DNA from: Arthrobacter sp. Edens01
GTDB taxonomy: Bacteria > Actinomycetota > Actinomycetes > Actinomycetales > Micrococcaceae
NCBI RefSeq assembly: GCF_001307035.1
Contig: NZ_LKIU01000002.1
Coordinates: 479,088 to 543,087 of the forward strand
Direction of reading: 5' to 3'
DNA: 64,000 nucleotides
A model generated the notes under the pieces. That model did no database searches and was not told the origin of the DNA. It was given only the letters and a program-made list of their open reading frames with translations. How positions within the stretch are numbered: position 1 is the stretch's first letter; each line of letters opens with the position of its first letter. Position numbers and translations under genes: made by a program. Of this stretch, positions 55,014-63,581 are shown in pieces.

Positions 55014-55680
55014 TATGCGCGATATTTATGAATCCTATGTGGCTAACGAATTCACAAACATCTCAATTAGCAGTGTTTTTAGAGCAATGATTTTGGAAGC
55101 AGACAGAGTGGATGTATGGAAGCATCCACTTGGATTCAACCATGCAGAACTGACACCTCTCGTGGATGCGCCTGCTGGCGAACGGTTTCGGCTGCACTTT
55201 TGGTTGGATGATCGCGGAGTCGTCGATGAACTCGGTGACCTTCATGAACACACCTGGGATCTCACTAGTCTCGTGCTAGCGGGTTGCGTTGTTGATTCGA
55301 ATCTCGCTGCCTCATCTTCGAGGGGAGGCGAATACTTAGGGTCAAGGATCACTTATGGTGCAAAGAATATAGCCGAGGAAGTGGGAAGGTTCGATCTGAA
55401 GGTTACGAACGTGCGTACAATCCGGATGGGATCGGCTTATCAGATTCCAAGCCGAACAGTTCACCTGAATGAAGTCGGCACTATCCCTACAGTGACGCTC
55501 GTACGCTCAGTGGAAGATGGCCGGGGAGACGGCCCTTTGGTACTGACGAAGTACGCTAAAGGTCAAGGCCTCGCTACAGAAATGCGAGCCAAGTTGCCGG
55601 CATCGGAAGCGCTTGATCGATTGGCAAAGGCATTATTGGAATCCGAACCGGCCGTGGCTCTGTCGCCGTGTGAACGCTAG
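55006..55680 (+). CDS. Cupin-like protein, element 3
   Basis: The 224-residue protein has a probable metal-binding beta barrel: RLHFWLDDRGVVDELGDLHE, then HTWDLTSLVLAGCVVDS, giving an HEHTWD motif. YQIPSRTVHLNE is in the place of the second His strand. The layout resembles cysteine-dioxygenase-like or other cupins; the reaction is unknown. The gene starts inside the end of the membrane protein gene (ATG 55006, or 55015), which indicates translational coupling, so the two products probably work together. Confidence 0.65.
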   Translation: MLSMRDIYESYVANEFTNISISSVFRAMILEADRVDVWKHPLGFNHAELTPLVDAPAGERFRLHFWLDDRGVVDELGDLHEHTWDLTSLVLAGCVVDSNLAASSSRGGEYLGSRITYGAKNIAEEVGRFDLKVTNVRTIRMGSAYQIPSRTVHLNEVGTIPTVTLVRSVEDGRGDGPLVLTKYAKGQGLATEMRAKLPASEALDRLAKALLESEPAVALSPCER

Positions 55681-55964
55681 GGGAGACGGGACTGTCGCAC
55701 TATAGCGCTCGTTGACGACCCGGAACAGTCAGCTTGGGGCAGTGCACTTACTGTCACACAGTCATGAATGTCGGTCCGGACCATTTGTCCTACGCGAACC
55801 CCAACAATAGTGGGGCTGGCGGATCAGGGTTCCAAAGACCGTGAACCTTGGTCGGGAAGCCCCAACATTGAGTTCAGCTACGTACCTGTCGACTCATGCA
55901 CGCGTGAATCAGGCATCCCTCCGGCCCAGGGCGGATAGACACTGCCAGTGCTCAGCTGACTAGT
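55681..55964. other. Intergenic region before the large element 3 gene
   Basis: 284 bases with no gene seen. The inverted pattern GTGCACTTACTGTCACAC near 55741 is too weak to call. If the large gene starts at 56106, the gap is 425 bases. Confidence 0.3.
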
Positions 55965-58900
55965 GTGGTGAAACCTATGCTCCCCACTAGAGTGGGCAAG
56001 GAGTGCACCATTCGGATTGGCTTTTTCGAGCTGGTGGAGCGATGCGCAAAAAGTTCGCGCCTTTCTCTGACCAGTCCCAGTCCGCGACCCGAGCAGCACA
56101 AGCCCATGAAGACTATGCGGCAGTATGAGGGGAAGGCAGAGTTGAGCAAGGCCGACGAATTCGTCTGTTCGCAGCGTGCCATCGCCGAATGGCTCGAGGA
56201 GCAGAGGCCCGAGCTTGGGCATACCTACCGGGGGGCGCGGGAACTGTTAAACGCGACACCTGATCCAGGCCAGGAAAGAACTCGAGTTCTTCTGATCTGC
56301 CACTCCATGAGGGAAGTGATAAATCGGTTGCCTACCGCAGTGATGCTGGGGCGAGGAAGCATCTACCATAGTGCCGAAGCGAACCACAAGACGTCATCCG
56401 AATTGGTGCGCGGCCTTCCTAGTTTCCGCGTCGACTACCCGGAAATGGATTTGTCGCTTGAAGTCGAAAACGTGCCAGTTCCGCACGGCGTGGCGGTCGC
56501 TCTCAACCGACTGATAGATGCTGCGGTGCACGAAAACCAGAGGCGCTTGAGCGATATTGCGACGTTTCTGACCGATGATGCCAATCCCAAGCATCCTGCG
56601 GTGCGTGATTGGCGCGGCTTGAGTGAGTACTTTACGAGATGGGCTCACCTAAGCGACAAACCAGAGCAATCCATTCCTACGGACCAGCAGCTAGCCGCCA
56701 AGATCCGTATCTTCGAGGAACATGTTGACGCGATTCGTCTCGCCTTCTTCGAAAGCAAGAGCGTTGTTGAGGGCCTGCTTGCAGCAGCGAACGCCCTCAT
56801 TGAGGAGGGTCAGTACAGTGTTCCGGCGAGGATTGACGTCGAGGCCGCTGCTCGAAGGCTCACCAGCTATCAGCTACGCAGGCTCTTCTATGAGGGTTTG
56901 AAGAATCCGCACTGGGTAAAGCCCCTTGCCGACTTGGGTGTCTTTATTGACCCCCCGGAGCCGGAGCCCGTAGGGGATGGCAACATCCGCGACGTGTTCT
57001 GGCCGGAGGTCAGCTACCTGACTAACGTGTGTACGGAGGTTCCTGGCGATGTCGTTGACATATTGCTCAGCCTAGAGGCGTCGTCCAACTCTTGGGTTCG
57101 GCGAGCCGCTTTCGTGATTGGCTCCCAAGTGCCAGCTGTAGAAGCGGTACGCCTGAAACCGTTGCTCAAAGTTTGGGCGAAGTCGGGCGGATTTGGATGG
57201 CGAACAGATCCGCGCGATATGGTCGCGTTCGCAATCAATCTGCTGACGGGAGGGCAGACGAAGTATGGAGTGTCATTCGCGAACCTACTCTTCAGGCCCC
57301 GGGAAACGCCTGGGGACGGCCGCAATTCGGTAGTCGAACTCGAGAACTATTGGTATGTAGAAGAGATGCCCCGTCTCCTGGAGGCTCTAGGAGATACCGC
57401 ACTGAAGACTGTTCTCCCTTGGCTCGTCGAGAACGAACGGATCAAAAAGACGGTCACGGACGACTTTGACCACAGCGGCTTCGCACGTTCTTCAGTTGGG
57501 CAGCAGCTCAACGAGCGACACGACATTGGGGATACGCTCATTGATGCGGTGCGGGCGTGCGCCATCACTGGTTTCGGCAGCGACGCGGCCTCTACGTGGT
57601 CCCTGTTTAGCCGTAAGCCCATCCTTATCACCGAACGCATCGCCATGCACTCTCTCGCCCAAGTTCTCGGTTCACTGAGTGATTCAGAGGCGCCCCTGCT
57701 CGTAGAGATCGGTAAAGAGTTGCTATGCCGGCCTAAGTGCCGAGATGAAGGTGCACTGTTAGAGTTCGTGGCCCTTGCGCGCGCCCTCGCGCAGCGATGC
57801 GAACGAGAGGCGCTTGAGCGTATCGTCGCACAAGGACACTTCACGGACGAAGACCGCGACCGTATTCGCAGGAACATGGCAGCAAGCGGAGAACCCTTAA
57901 ACGAAATCGAATCCTCCATAGAACGCTGGGAGGATCACTGGCAGCACCGAGTGCTGAGCGGAATCGGACGCGAACTGTTATCCGATGGCCTCGTCTCCGA
58001 ACTGGACCGGCTAGAAACAATGCACGGAGTTTTGGAGGACCCGCTCCGCCCTTCGTTCCAACTGACTTCATGGGAAGGGCCCAATAGTCCAGTCGAGCAA
58101 GCAGAGATGGCGGCGATGAGCCCTTCCGAACTAGTGGCCCAGCTTGAGAGTTGGCATATGACTGACGAGCGGTTTGGGCCGAGTCCGTCTCACGAAGGTC
58201 AATCGCGTGTGCTCGTCGCCGTCCTGACCGCCAACCCGCGTGCTTTGGGCGAGGTTACAGGTTTGGTCAGAAGGCTAAGGCCCACGTATATCCGAGCTGC
58301 GTTCTCGGGGTGGGAAGCGGCGTTTAAGGCCGGCTTGGACTTGGACTGGGTCGTTGTTATCGACGCCCTGGCTGATGCTGTCAAGCACGGCAGAGAGTCA
58401 TCTTTTCCGGCTGAAGGCCGTCAATACGATGACGATGCAGACTTCACCTCCGCGAAGAAAGCCGCCGTTGGACTCCTCGAAGAGCTCTCTAAGCCGAAGA
58501 ATGCAGAAACTATTGGCTCGGAATGGCTGGTACCCGTCGCGGACCTGATCGTTGAAGTATCCGGCGATGAGGCAGCTTGGACTGACTATGCGCGATCTGA
58601 TGCGTCGTCCTCAGCAATGGACCCCTTGACTGTTTCACTCAACTGGCAATGGCCTATTCTCATCCGTGCACTCGTGAATCTGGTCGCACACGGATCGGAA
58701 GCCCAATGGCATGAGGTGGCTGAGTCAGTTCTTCGCAGGGAACTCGCCCGCGATGATCCCCGAGGTGCCTCTCACGCTGTGCTGGGCGAAGGCCTAGGTC
58801 GACTGCATGACGGTGCCTCCGAATGGCTGAGAGAAAATCTAGCTTTGTACTTCGGATCGGCAGGCGTACTAACACGGCACCAGCAGATCGCGTTGACGAC

Positions 58901-59639
58901 AGCGATTGCCATGTACCACTACCACCCAGCTTTGTACCGCCTTCTGAGCGGATCGATGATTGCCGCCCTGCAGGAGCACGACATAGCGGTTGGATGGGGA
59001 GACCCTGGAAACCCAAAGGGGCGCATCGGGCAGTGGGTGGTGCAGGCAATCATCCGTGGGCATATCTCTGATGACGACGAGTTGCGTCAGGCGTTCTATC
59101 AAATTGCAGCACCCGAAGTACGAGGCGATGCGATCGGCCACATCGCCTGGAGCTTCATGCACGCCGATGTCGTTGATGCATCGATCCGAGACCGCCTCGG
59201 TAGCCTATGGGACGAACGCGTGCGGCACGTTGAATTTCACCCAGCACACAATGCAGAGCTCAAGGACTTCTATTGGTTTGTCCGGTGCGGCAAGTTCAGT
59301 GCTAGTTGGTGGCTACCACGCTTGACGCAGGCCGTCCAACGCTATCCCGAGCTTAGTACACATGGAATGATCGGTGGACAGCTCGCGAAGGCTGCATCGA
59401 CTATGCCTGCTGACGCGCTTGCTGCGCTGACTGCGCTCCTGAAGCCTGAAGACACCGAAAGTCTCAATAACTGGGATCTTCGGCGTGAAGCTTTGGCCCC
59501 AGTGATCGCGTCGGCGCTGGAATCCGGGGACCCGCAGCTGGGGCAGGAAGCCATGGACCTTATGAATGCTATGGGCGCCCGGGGGGAGATAGACCTCGAT
59601 CGCCGTGTTGCAGAACTTAGGGAGAAGCCCGGAGGGTAG
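55965..59639 (+). CDS. Large helical-repeat protein of unknown function, element 3
   Basis: The product is up to 1,224 residues, soluble and almost wholly helical. From about residue 350 to the end it reads like a solenoid of HEAT-type repeats, for example NSWVRRAAFVIGSQVPAVEA, EVRGDAIGHIAWSFMHADVV and WLPRLTQAVQRYPELSTHG. Such solenoids are typical of the sensor half of STAND/Avs-type defence proteins, but no P-loop or nuclease motif is seen in this one. It may be a scaffold or sensor for the two genes before it. The start is unsure: GTG 55965 is the first, while ATG 56106 (MKTMRQYEGKAELSKADEF) fits the start of protein-like sequence better. Confidence 0.65.
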   Translation: MVKPMLPTRVGKECTIRIGFFELVERCAKSSRLSLTSPSPRPEQHKPMKTMRQYEGKAELSKADEFVCSQRAIAEWLEEQRPELGHTYRGARELLNATPDPGQERTRVLLICHSMREVINRLPTAVMLGRGSIYHSAEANHKTSSELVRGLPSFRVDYPEMDLSLEVENVPVPHGVAVALNRLIDAAVHENQRRLSDIATFLTDDANPKHPAVRDWRGLSEYFTRWAHLSDKPEQSIPTDQQLAAKIRIFEEHVDAIRLAFFESKSVVEGLLAAANALIEEGQYSVPARIDVEAAARRLTSYQLRRLFYEGLKNPHWVKPLADLGVFIDPPEPEPVGDGNIRDVFWPEVSYLTNVCTEVPGDVVDILLSLEASSNSWVRRAAFVIGSQVPAVEAVRLKPLLKVWAKSGGFGWRTDPRDMVAFAINLLTGGQTKYGVSFANLLFRPRETPGDGRNSVVELENYWYVEEMPRLLEALGDTALKTVLPWLVENERIKKTVTDDFDHSGFARSSVGQQLNERHDIGDTLIDAVRACAITGFGSDAASTWSLFSRKPILITERIAMHSLAQVLGSLSDSEAPLLVEIGKELLCRPKCRDEGALLEFVALARALAQRCEREALERIVAQGHFTDEDRDRIRRNMAASGEPLNEIESSIERWEDHWQHRVLSGIGRELLSDGLVSELDRLETMHGVLEDPLRPSFQLTSWEGPNSPVEQAEMAAMSPSELVAQLESWHMTDERFGPSPSHEGQSRVLVAVLTANPRALGEVTGLVRRLRPTYIRAAFSGWEAAFKAGLDLDWVVVIDALADAVKHGRESSFPAEGRQYDDDADFTSAKKAAVGLLEELSKPKNAETIGSEWLVPVADLIVEVSGDEAAWTDYARSDASSSAMDPLTVSLNWQWPILIRALVNLVAHGSEAQWHEVAESVLRRELARDDPRGASHAVLGEGLGRLHDGASEWLRENLALYFGSAGVLTRHQQIALTTAIAMYHYHPALYRLLSGSMIAALQEHDIAVGWGDPGNPKGRIGQWVVQAIIRGHISDDDELRQAFYQIAAPEVRGDAIGHIAWSFMHADVVDASIRDRLGSLWDERVRHVEFHPAHNAELKDFYWFVRCGKFSASWWLPRLTQAVQRYPELSTHGMIGGQLAKAASTMPADALAALTALLKPEDTESLNNWDLRREALAPVIASALESGDPQLGQEAMDLMNAMGARGEIDLDRRVAELREKPGG

Positions 59640-59731
59640 GGGAACGCGGGAAGTATTAGCCGACACAATGGCAGAGGAATTACAGGATGCCGTCTCGCAT
59701 GATTTGCATAGAGATTATTCGGTTACGGAAC

Positions 59732-59761
59732 GTGGTGGAGTTTAGGTTTAACGTCTAGTTC
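59732..59761 (+). repeat. ychF-end repeat copy 4 (right boundary of the island)
   Basis: Codes for VVEFRFNV-stop with GTC instead of GTT for the last Val. It is preceded by ATTCGGTTACGGAAC, as in copies 2 and 3. It is followed by TTCCTGAT, the same bases as after copy 1. Confidence 0.83.
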
Positions 59762-59778
59762 CTGATGAACAGACTCGG

Positions 59779-59816
59779 AAGGGGTCGCTGAGAACAAATG
59801 TTCTCAGCGACCCCTT
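59779..59816 (+). terminator. Hairpin after repeat copy 4
   Basis: AAGGGGTCGCTGAGAACA pairs with TGTTCTCAGCGACCCCTT. It is nearly the same as the hairpin after copy 1 and is probably the original ychF terminator of this chromosome. Confidence 0.75.
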
Positions 59817-59832
59817 CCTGCATGTCCCTTGA

Positions 59833-59838
59833 TAGCTT
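59833..59838 (+). promoter_or_regulatory. -10 box of a leaderless promoter
   Basis: TAGCTT lies six bases before the ATG at 59845. In the decayed copy at 48806 the same position reads TCGAGT, so the promoter there is lost. Confidence 0.45.
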
Positions 59839-59844
59839 GAACCG

Positions 59845-60645
59845 ATGAAGCAAACGATGGCCGAGTTGTTCTCGAAAGACGACGAGTACGCGTACATCAT
59901 GCTGGTATGGGCAAGCCGTGCGGAAACACCGGAAGAAGTCGCGGGACGAGCATGGGCAACGATGTGCGCTCTCGAGGATTCCGTGCCTCGGGATGATCCC
60001 CGATACCAGGACCCGTCATGGACTGGGATTCCTTGGAGTGCCACACCCGAAGAGAATCCCGAGCTCTATGATCTTCCCGCACCCGGAAGCCTGCTAGAGC
60101 TTGAAACCGAGATGCGGCATCGGGCCGAGGTTGGGTCGGACGGCACTCTGACGGCTGGCCTGCCCATTGGTGCTGACCTGACCTGTGCCAGGTCCAACGG
60201 CGCCAGTATGGCCTCATATTCAGGGAATGTAGGTTCGGGCGTGGCCTCACTGGAAAACACAGTAACCATTCGTTTTGCACCGCTGTTTCCGACAGGGGAC
60301 AAGAGGGATCTAACGGCCCTTTTCCGTCGGATCGTTAGCATCTGGCAGCCGGACTGGGCTCTCCTGGATACGCTCCAGACGAGCAGGGAAGTCCAGGGAG
60401 CACAGGAATCGTACGCCGACTATCTGATCTGGCTTTCAGAAGCTGAGTCCGGTCCCGCCCCTGCACTGCAGGCTGCGACTACTGGACCTTTCGGGGACGG
60501 GACCCTGATCACGCTGAACACCTGGAGCATTGACGGAGTCCGGGCCCTGCATCAGGAGCTGCTGAGCGCTGGGATCCCTCCAGTGAACATCAGGCGGCCT
60601 CTGGACCTGCAAATAGTGCCCCAGTTTCCTGCCGTGGACCTTTAA
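59845..60645 (+). CDS. Unknown protein, possible Imm52-type immunity protein
   Basis: The 266-residue soluble protein has no sure family. MLVWASRAETPEEVAGRAWA opens it, IRFAPLFPTGDKRD and SIWQPDWALLDTLQTSREV come later, and YADYLIWLSEA is near residue 190. The short beta strands and the WQPDW/WLS pattern recall polymorphic-toxin immunity proteins of the Imm52 kind, which is a guess. It is the gene that follows ychF without the island. A decayed copy of its start lies at 48806. No matching toxin gene is close. Confidence 0.6.
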   Translation: MKQTMAELFSKDDEYAYIMLVWASRAETPEEVAGRAWATMCALEDSVPRDDPRYQDPSWTGIPWSATPEENPELYDLPAPGSLLELETEMRHRAEVGSDGTLTAGLPIGADLTCARSNGASMASYSGNVGSGVASLENTVTIRFAPLFPTGDKRDLTALFRRIVSIWQPDWALLDTLQTSREVQGAQESYADYLIWLSEAESGPAPALQAATTGPFGDGTLITLNTWSIDGVRALHQELLSAGIPPVNIRRPLDLQIVPQFPAVDL

Positions 60646-60682
60646 AGCGGCTATACGATGCCCGTTCCTGTAGCGGGTATCT

Positions 60683-61327
60683 TTAGTGCCCGACGGTAAA
60701 CCTCTGACGCGGGTGTGCACGGTTTTCGATCTCGTCGACGAAGGCCAGCGCGTAGTCGGTACCGGAGATCTCCGAGGAACCGTCATCCTTGGTCACCAGG
60801 ACGTCGCCGCCGGTCCGGTAGGAACCGGTGGCTTCGCCGGGAGCGAAGACACCGAAGAGAGCTGCCGGGCTGACATAGAACCAGTCGAGGTCCTCGGGTG
60901 CCTGCCGCAGTGCCTCGAGGACCTCGGCGTGCGCCAGGGCTTCGGGCTTCCAGTCGTCGTGGAAGTCCGGGGTATCGACCAGGCGCGGACCTCCTTCCTT
61001 GACTAGTGAAGAGCCTGCCCCGCCAACGATGGCAAGACGCGCGGCGCTGGTGCGCGCGGCTTCGATCAGCGCCGGCACATACGTAGAGAGCGGTGCGCCG
61101 TCAACGTCGGCTCCGTGCACCGCCACAACGAGGACATCGGCGTCGGCGGCAGCCGCGGCGGGCACTTCCGGGGAGGCCAGCGAACCCGTGCGGTATTCGA
61201 CTCCGTGCAGCGGCTGTTCCGGTGCATTACGGGAGTAGGAGATCACGTCGTGCCCGCGTGAAGCTGCCTCGCGGGCAATGTGTCCGCCCGCGTAGCCGGT
61301 TCCGCCGAAGATAACTACTCGTGCCAT
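60683..61327 (-). CDS. NAD(P)-binding oxidoreductase (NmrA/atypical SDR type)
   Basis: The 214-residue protein starts with ARVVIFGGTGYAGGHIARE, a Rossmann NAD(P) loop with GGTGYAGG, as in atypical short-chain dehydrogenases such as YwnB. RLAIVGGAGSSL and DWFYVSPAALFGVF follow. The catalytic Tyr-x3-Lys is not evident, as in other NmrA-like sensors or reductases. ATG 61327 has AAGGAG nine bases upstream. It is convergent with the gene at 59845. Confidence 0.82.
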   Translation of the reverse strand: MARVVIFGGTGYAGGHIAREAASRGHDVISYSRNAPEQPLHGVEYRTGSLASPEVPAAAAADADVLVVAVHGADVDGAPLSTYVPALIEAARTSAARLAIVGGAGSSLVKEGGPRLVDTPDFHDDWKPEALAHAEVLEALRQAPEDLDWFYVSPAALFGVFAPGEATGSYRTGGDVLVTKDDGSSEISGTDYALAFVDEIENRAHPRQRFTVGH

Positions 61328-61639
61328 GTGCGTTCTCTCCTTGGAGTAGGGAGCCGGCAATTCCCCGGCGAAGATGGAACCCGCCGCCGAGTCCACCTAT
61401 TCCCTCCCGGAAGCTCGTCATCGGGTGGGAATCAGGAGGAACAACCGGTGGCTTCCGCACAGGGGCAGAGTTATCCTCTTGCCGGTGGCCCTGCCACCGA
61501 ATGCGCTTCCACGTGAAGACCACGTGAATCATCGCGGAGAGGCCTGGCTTCCCAGGACACGTCCCGATGGAGTGCGGCGCACTAATGCGCCAGCTTCATT
61601 GCACCGATGCCGCGGCATCGGCTGTCGAAAGGACGCGAA
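61328..61639. other. Gene-free stretch
   Basis: 312 bases between divergent genes. Several open frames run through it, but none has a ribosome binding site and protein-like composition. No clear repeat or operator was seen. Confidence 0.3.
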
Positions 61640-61993
61640 ATGTCATCGAAAGACGAGAAAAACCTGGCCCAGGTCGTGGATAAGATCGCGGGCATGCATG
61701 AGCCGCAGCGCGGACTAATGCAGCAGGTCCATAACGTCATCATGGGCGCGGCGCCGGGGCTCAAACCGCGCATCTGGTACGGCATGCCCGCGTATGCCAC
61801 ATCCGCGGGCTCCCCGGCGATGCTGACCCTGCGCAACGATGAACGCCTCAACCTGGCGGTCACCGAGAAAGCACGGTTCCGCCCGGCCGGCGGCCCGGAC
61901 GGCACGCTTATGCCTGCCGCCTGGTACTTCGAAACCATCGACGCCGAGACGGAGAAGCGCATCGCTGGGATCGTCCGCTCAGTTCACGACTAA
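61640..61993 (+). CDS. DUF1801-type protein
   Basis: This 117-residue protein has KPRIWYGMPAYATSAGSPAM and LRNDERLNLAVTEKARF, matching the DUF1801/YdhG-like fold. Function is unknown; related proteins are small cytosolic binding folds. ATG 61640 has AAAGGA six bases upstream. Confidence 0.78.
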   Translation: MSSKDEKNLAQVVDKIAGMHEPQRGLMQQVHNVIMGAAPGLKPRIWYGMPAYATSAGSPAMLTLRNDERLNLAVTEKARFRPAGGPDGTLMPAAWYFETIDAETEKRIAGIVRSVHD

Positions 61994-62150
61994 GCCGGGT
62001 AACGCCCTCCGCCGGCGGCGTCACGGAATGGAACACCGTCGGCGGTGGGCTGACCCCTCCACCCACATATGAGAGGCCTTTGCGCCGCGCCTGGAACGGC
62101 TGATTCCTAAACGGATTGCACCCGTGAGCCGGCCGCCGGAGAATCACCCT

Positions 62151-62708
62151 ATGGGCTCCCTGACATTCAGCTACAACGTCACCTTGGATGGCTGCGTGGA
62201 CCATCAGGAGGGGATCGCCGACGACGAGACCCACACGCACTACACCCGGCTTCTGCACGAATCCGGTGCGATGCTGTGGGGGCGAACCACATATGAGCTG
62301 ATGGAGACTTACTGGCCGCTCGTTGCCCGCGGCGAGGTCGAGGCGCCTGCGGCGATCCGCGATTGGGCGCTCACGCTGGAGGACAAACCCAAGTACGTAG
62401 TGTCCGCAACGCGCAGCGATTTCCCGTGGAACAACAGCCACCGCCTCGAAGGCGATCTGCGCACCGCGGTGCAGCACCTCAAGGACCAGACTCCCGACGG
62501 TGTTCTGCTCGGCAGCGGCAAACTCGCGTCGACGCTGGACCGGCTGGACCTCATCGACGAGTACCGGTTCCTGGTCCACCCGATGATCACCGGGCATGGC
62601 CCCACCCTCTACGGAGGTCTGCTCGACAGCGCTCGCCGCCTGGAGCTGATTTCAGCCGAGCCAATGAGCAACGGCGCAATCTCCGTGCACTACCGCCGGG
62701 CAGGCTGA
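62151..62708 (+). CDS. Dihydrofolate reductase-like protein (RibD C-terminal domain family)
   Basis: This 185-residue protein has TFSYNVTLDGCVDHQEG at the start, MLWGRTTYELMETYWPL, KYVVSATRSDF and LLGSGKLASTLDRLDLIDEY, the usual order in RibD C-terminal/DHFR-like reductases. It should bind NADPH; its substrate is unknown. ATG 62151 has GGAG about nine bases upstream and is preferred to GTG 62124. Confidence 0.85.
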   Translation: MGSLTFSYNVTLDGCVDHQEGIADDETHTHYTRLLHESGAMLWGRTTYELMETYWPLVARGEVEAPAAIRDWALTLEDKPKYVVSATRSDFPWNNSHRLEGDLRTAVQHLKDQTPDGVLLGSGKLASTLDRLDLIDEYRFLVHPMITGHGPTLYGGLLDSARRLELISAEPMSNGAISVHYRRAG

Positions 62709-62784
62709 GCAGCGTCAGCTATTTGACGCGTGCCGCGGCGCCCGGCAAGGATCAGGGGATGGGGAAACAACCAGCGCCGGCATT

Positions 62785-63492
62785 ATGAGCATCTACTCCT
62801 TCCACCTCGCCGCTCTGCCGCCGCTCGCTGCCGCGGGTGCTCTGCTGCGGCCGCTCAAAGCCCCCGGCCTGGTTCACGCCGAAGTGTTCGCAGGAATGGA
62901 GCTGGGAGCACCGATAGTGTCACCGCGCAGGATGCAGCTGAAGCGCACGGCCGTGTTCGCGCACTGGGAAGACGAACGGTCGCTGACGGACTTCCTCACC
63001 GGGCATCCGTTTGGCAGGAAACTGGACCAGGGCTGGCACGTCCGGCTGCAGTTCCTGCGCCGCTGGGGGAGTGTCAGCGAGTTCTCCGGGCTGCCGGAAT
63101 CCGCAGAATCAGCCAACCCGCACGAGCCGGTGGTGGCCGTGACCCTGGCCCGCCTGCGCCTGCCGGAACTGCCCCGCTTCATCCGGTGGGGCCGTCCCGT
63201 GGAAACCCAGATCCGGGACCACCCCGAGGCGACACTGGCCATGGCCGGCATCCGCCTGCCCCGAACAGTTTCAACCTTCTCCATCTGGACCAGCACCCGG
63301 GCGATGACCGGCATGGTTTCCGGGAGGGACGCCGGGGAAACCGGACGCCGCCATACCGAAGCGATGACCGAGCGGGAACGCCGGGACTTCCACCACGAAT
63401 TCACGACGCTGCGCTTTCGGCCGCTCTCCGAACACGGCTCCTGGCAAAGCCGGAGCGATTACATCCCATGGCCTGCCCCATCCAGCCGCTGA
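62785..63492 (+). CDS. Spheroidene monooxygenase (CrtA)-like protein
   Basis: The 235-residue protein follows the CrtA layout: an opening hydrophobic strand, RTAVFAHWEDERSLTDFL in the middle, EPVVAVTLARLRLPELPRFI, and TVSTFSIWTSTRAMTGMV with MTERERRDFHHEFTTLRFRP near the end. In purple bacteria CrtA is a haem-dependent carotenoid oxygenase. No carotenoid gene is nearby, so the substrate here may differ. The assignment is from the strand pattern and short motifs. Confidence 0.65.
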   Translation: MSIYSFHLAALPPLAAAGALLRPLKAPGLVHAEVFAGMELGAPIVSPRRMQLKRTAVFAHWEDERSLTDFLTGHPFGRKLDQGWHVRLQFLRRWGSVSEFSGLPESAESANPHEPVVAVTLARLRLPELPRFIRWGRPVETQIRDHPEATLAMAGIRLPRTVSTFSIWTSTRAMTGMVSGRDAGETGRRHTEAMTERERRDFHHEFTTLRFRPLSEHGSWQSRSDYIPWPAPSSR

Positions 63493-63525
63493 CACCGCGC
63501 CCTCGCCGGACCTACTACATAAGAC

Positions 63526-63564
63526 AGCAGCAGGCCGGACCCGCAGTGGGTTCGGCCTGCTGCT
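63526..63564. terminator. Bidirectional terminator hairpin
   Basis: AGCAGCAGGCCG pairs with CGGCCTGCTGCT around a 15-base centre. It lies between the CrtA-like gene and the convergent CBS-domain gene and could end both. Confidence 0.65.
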
Positions 63565-63581
63565 CGCTAACGACGGCGGGA

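Larger units (their letters stand above)
53757..59731 (+). mobile_element. Element 3 of the ychF-end island (about 6 kb)
   Basis: The segment between repeat copies 3 and 4 carries three plus-strand genes (two-helix membrane protein, cupin, large helical protein) and no recombinase. Codon use is clearly less GC-biased than in the flanking chromosome, with many codons ending in A or T, which points to horizontal transfer. Confidence 0.6.
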
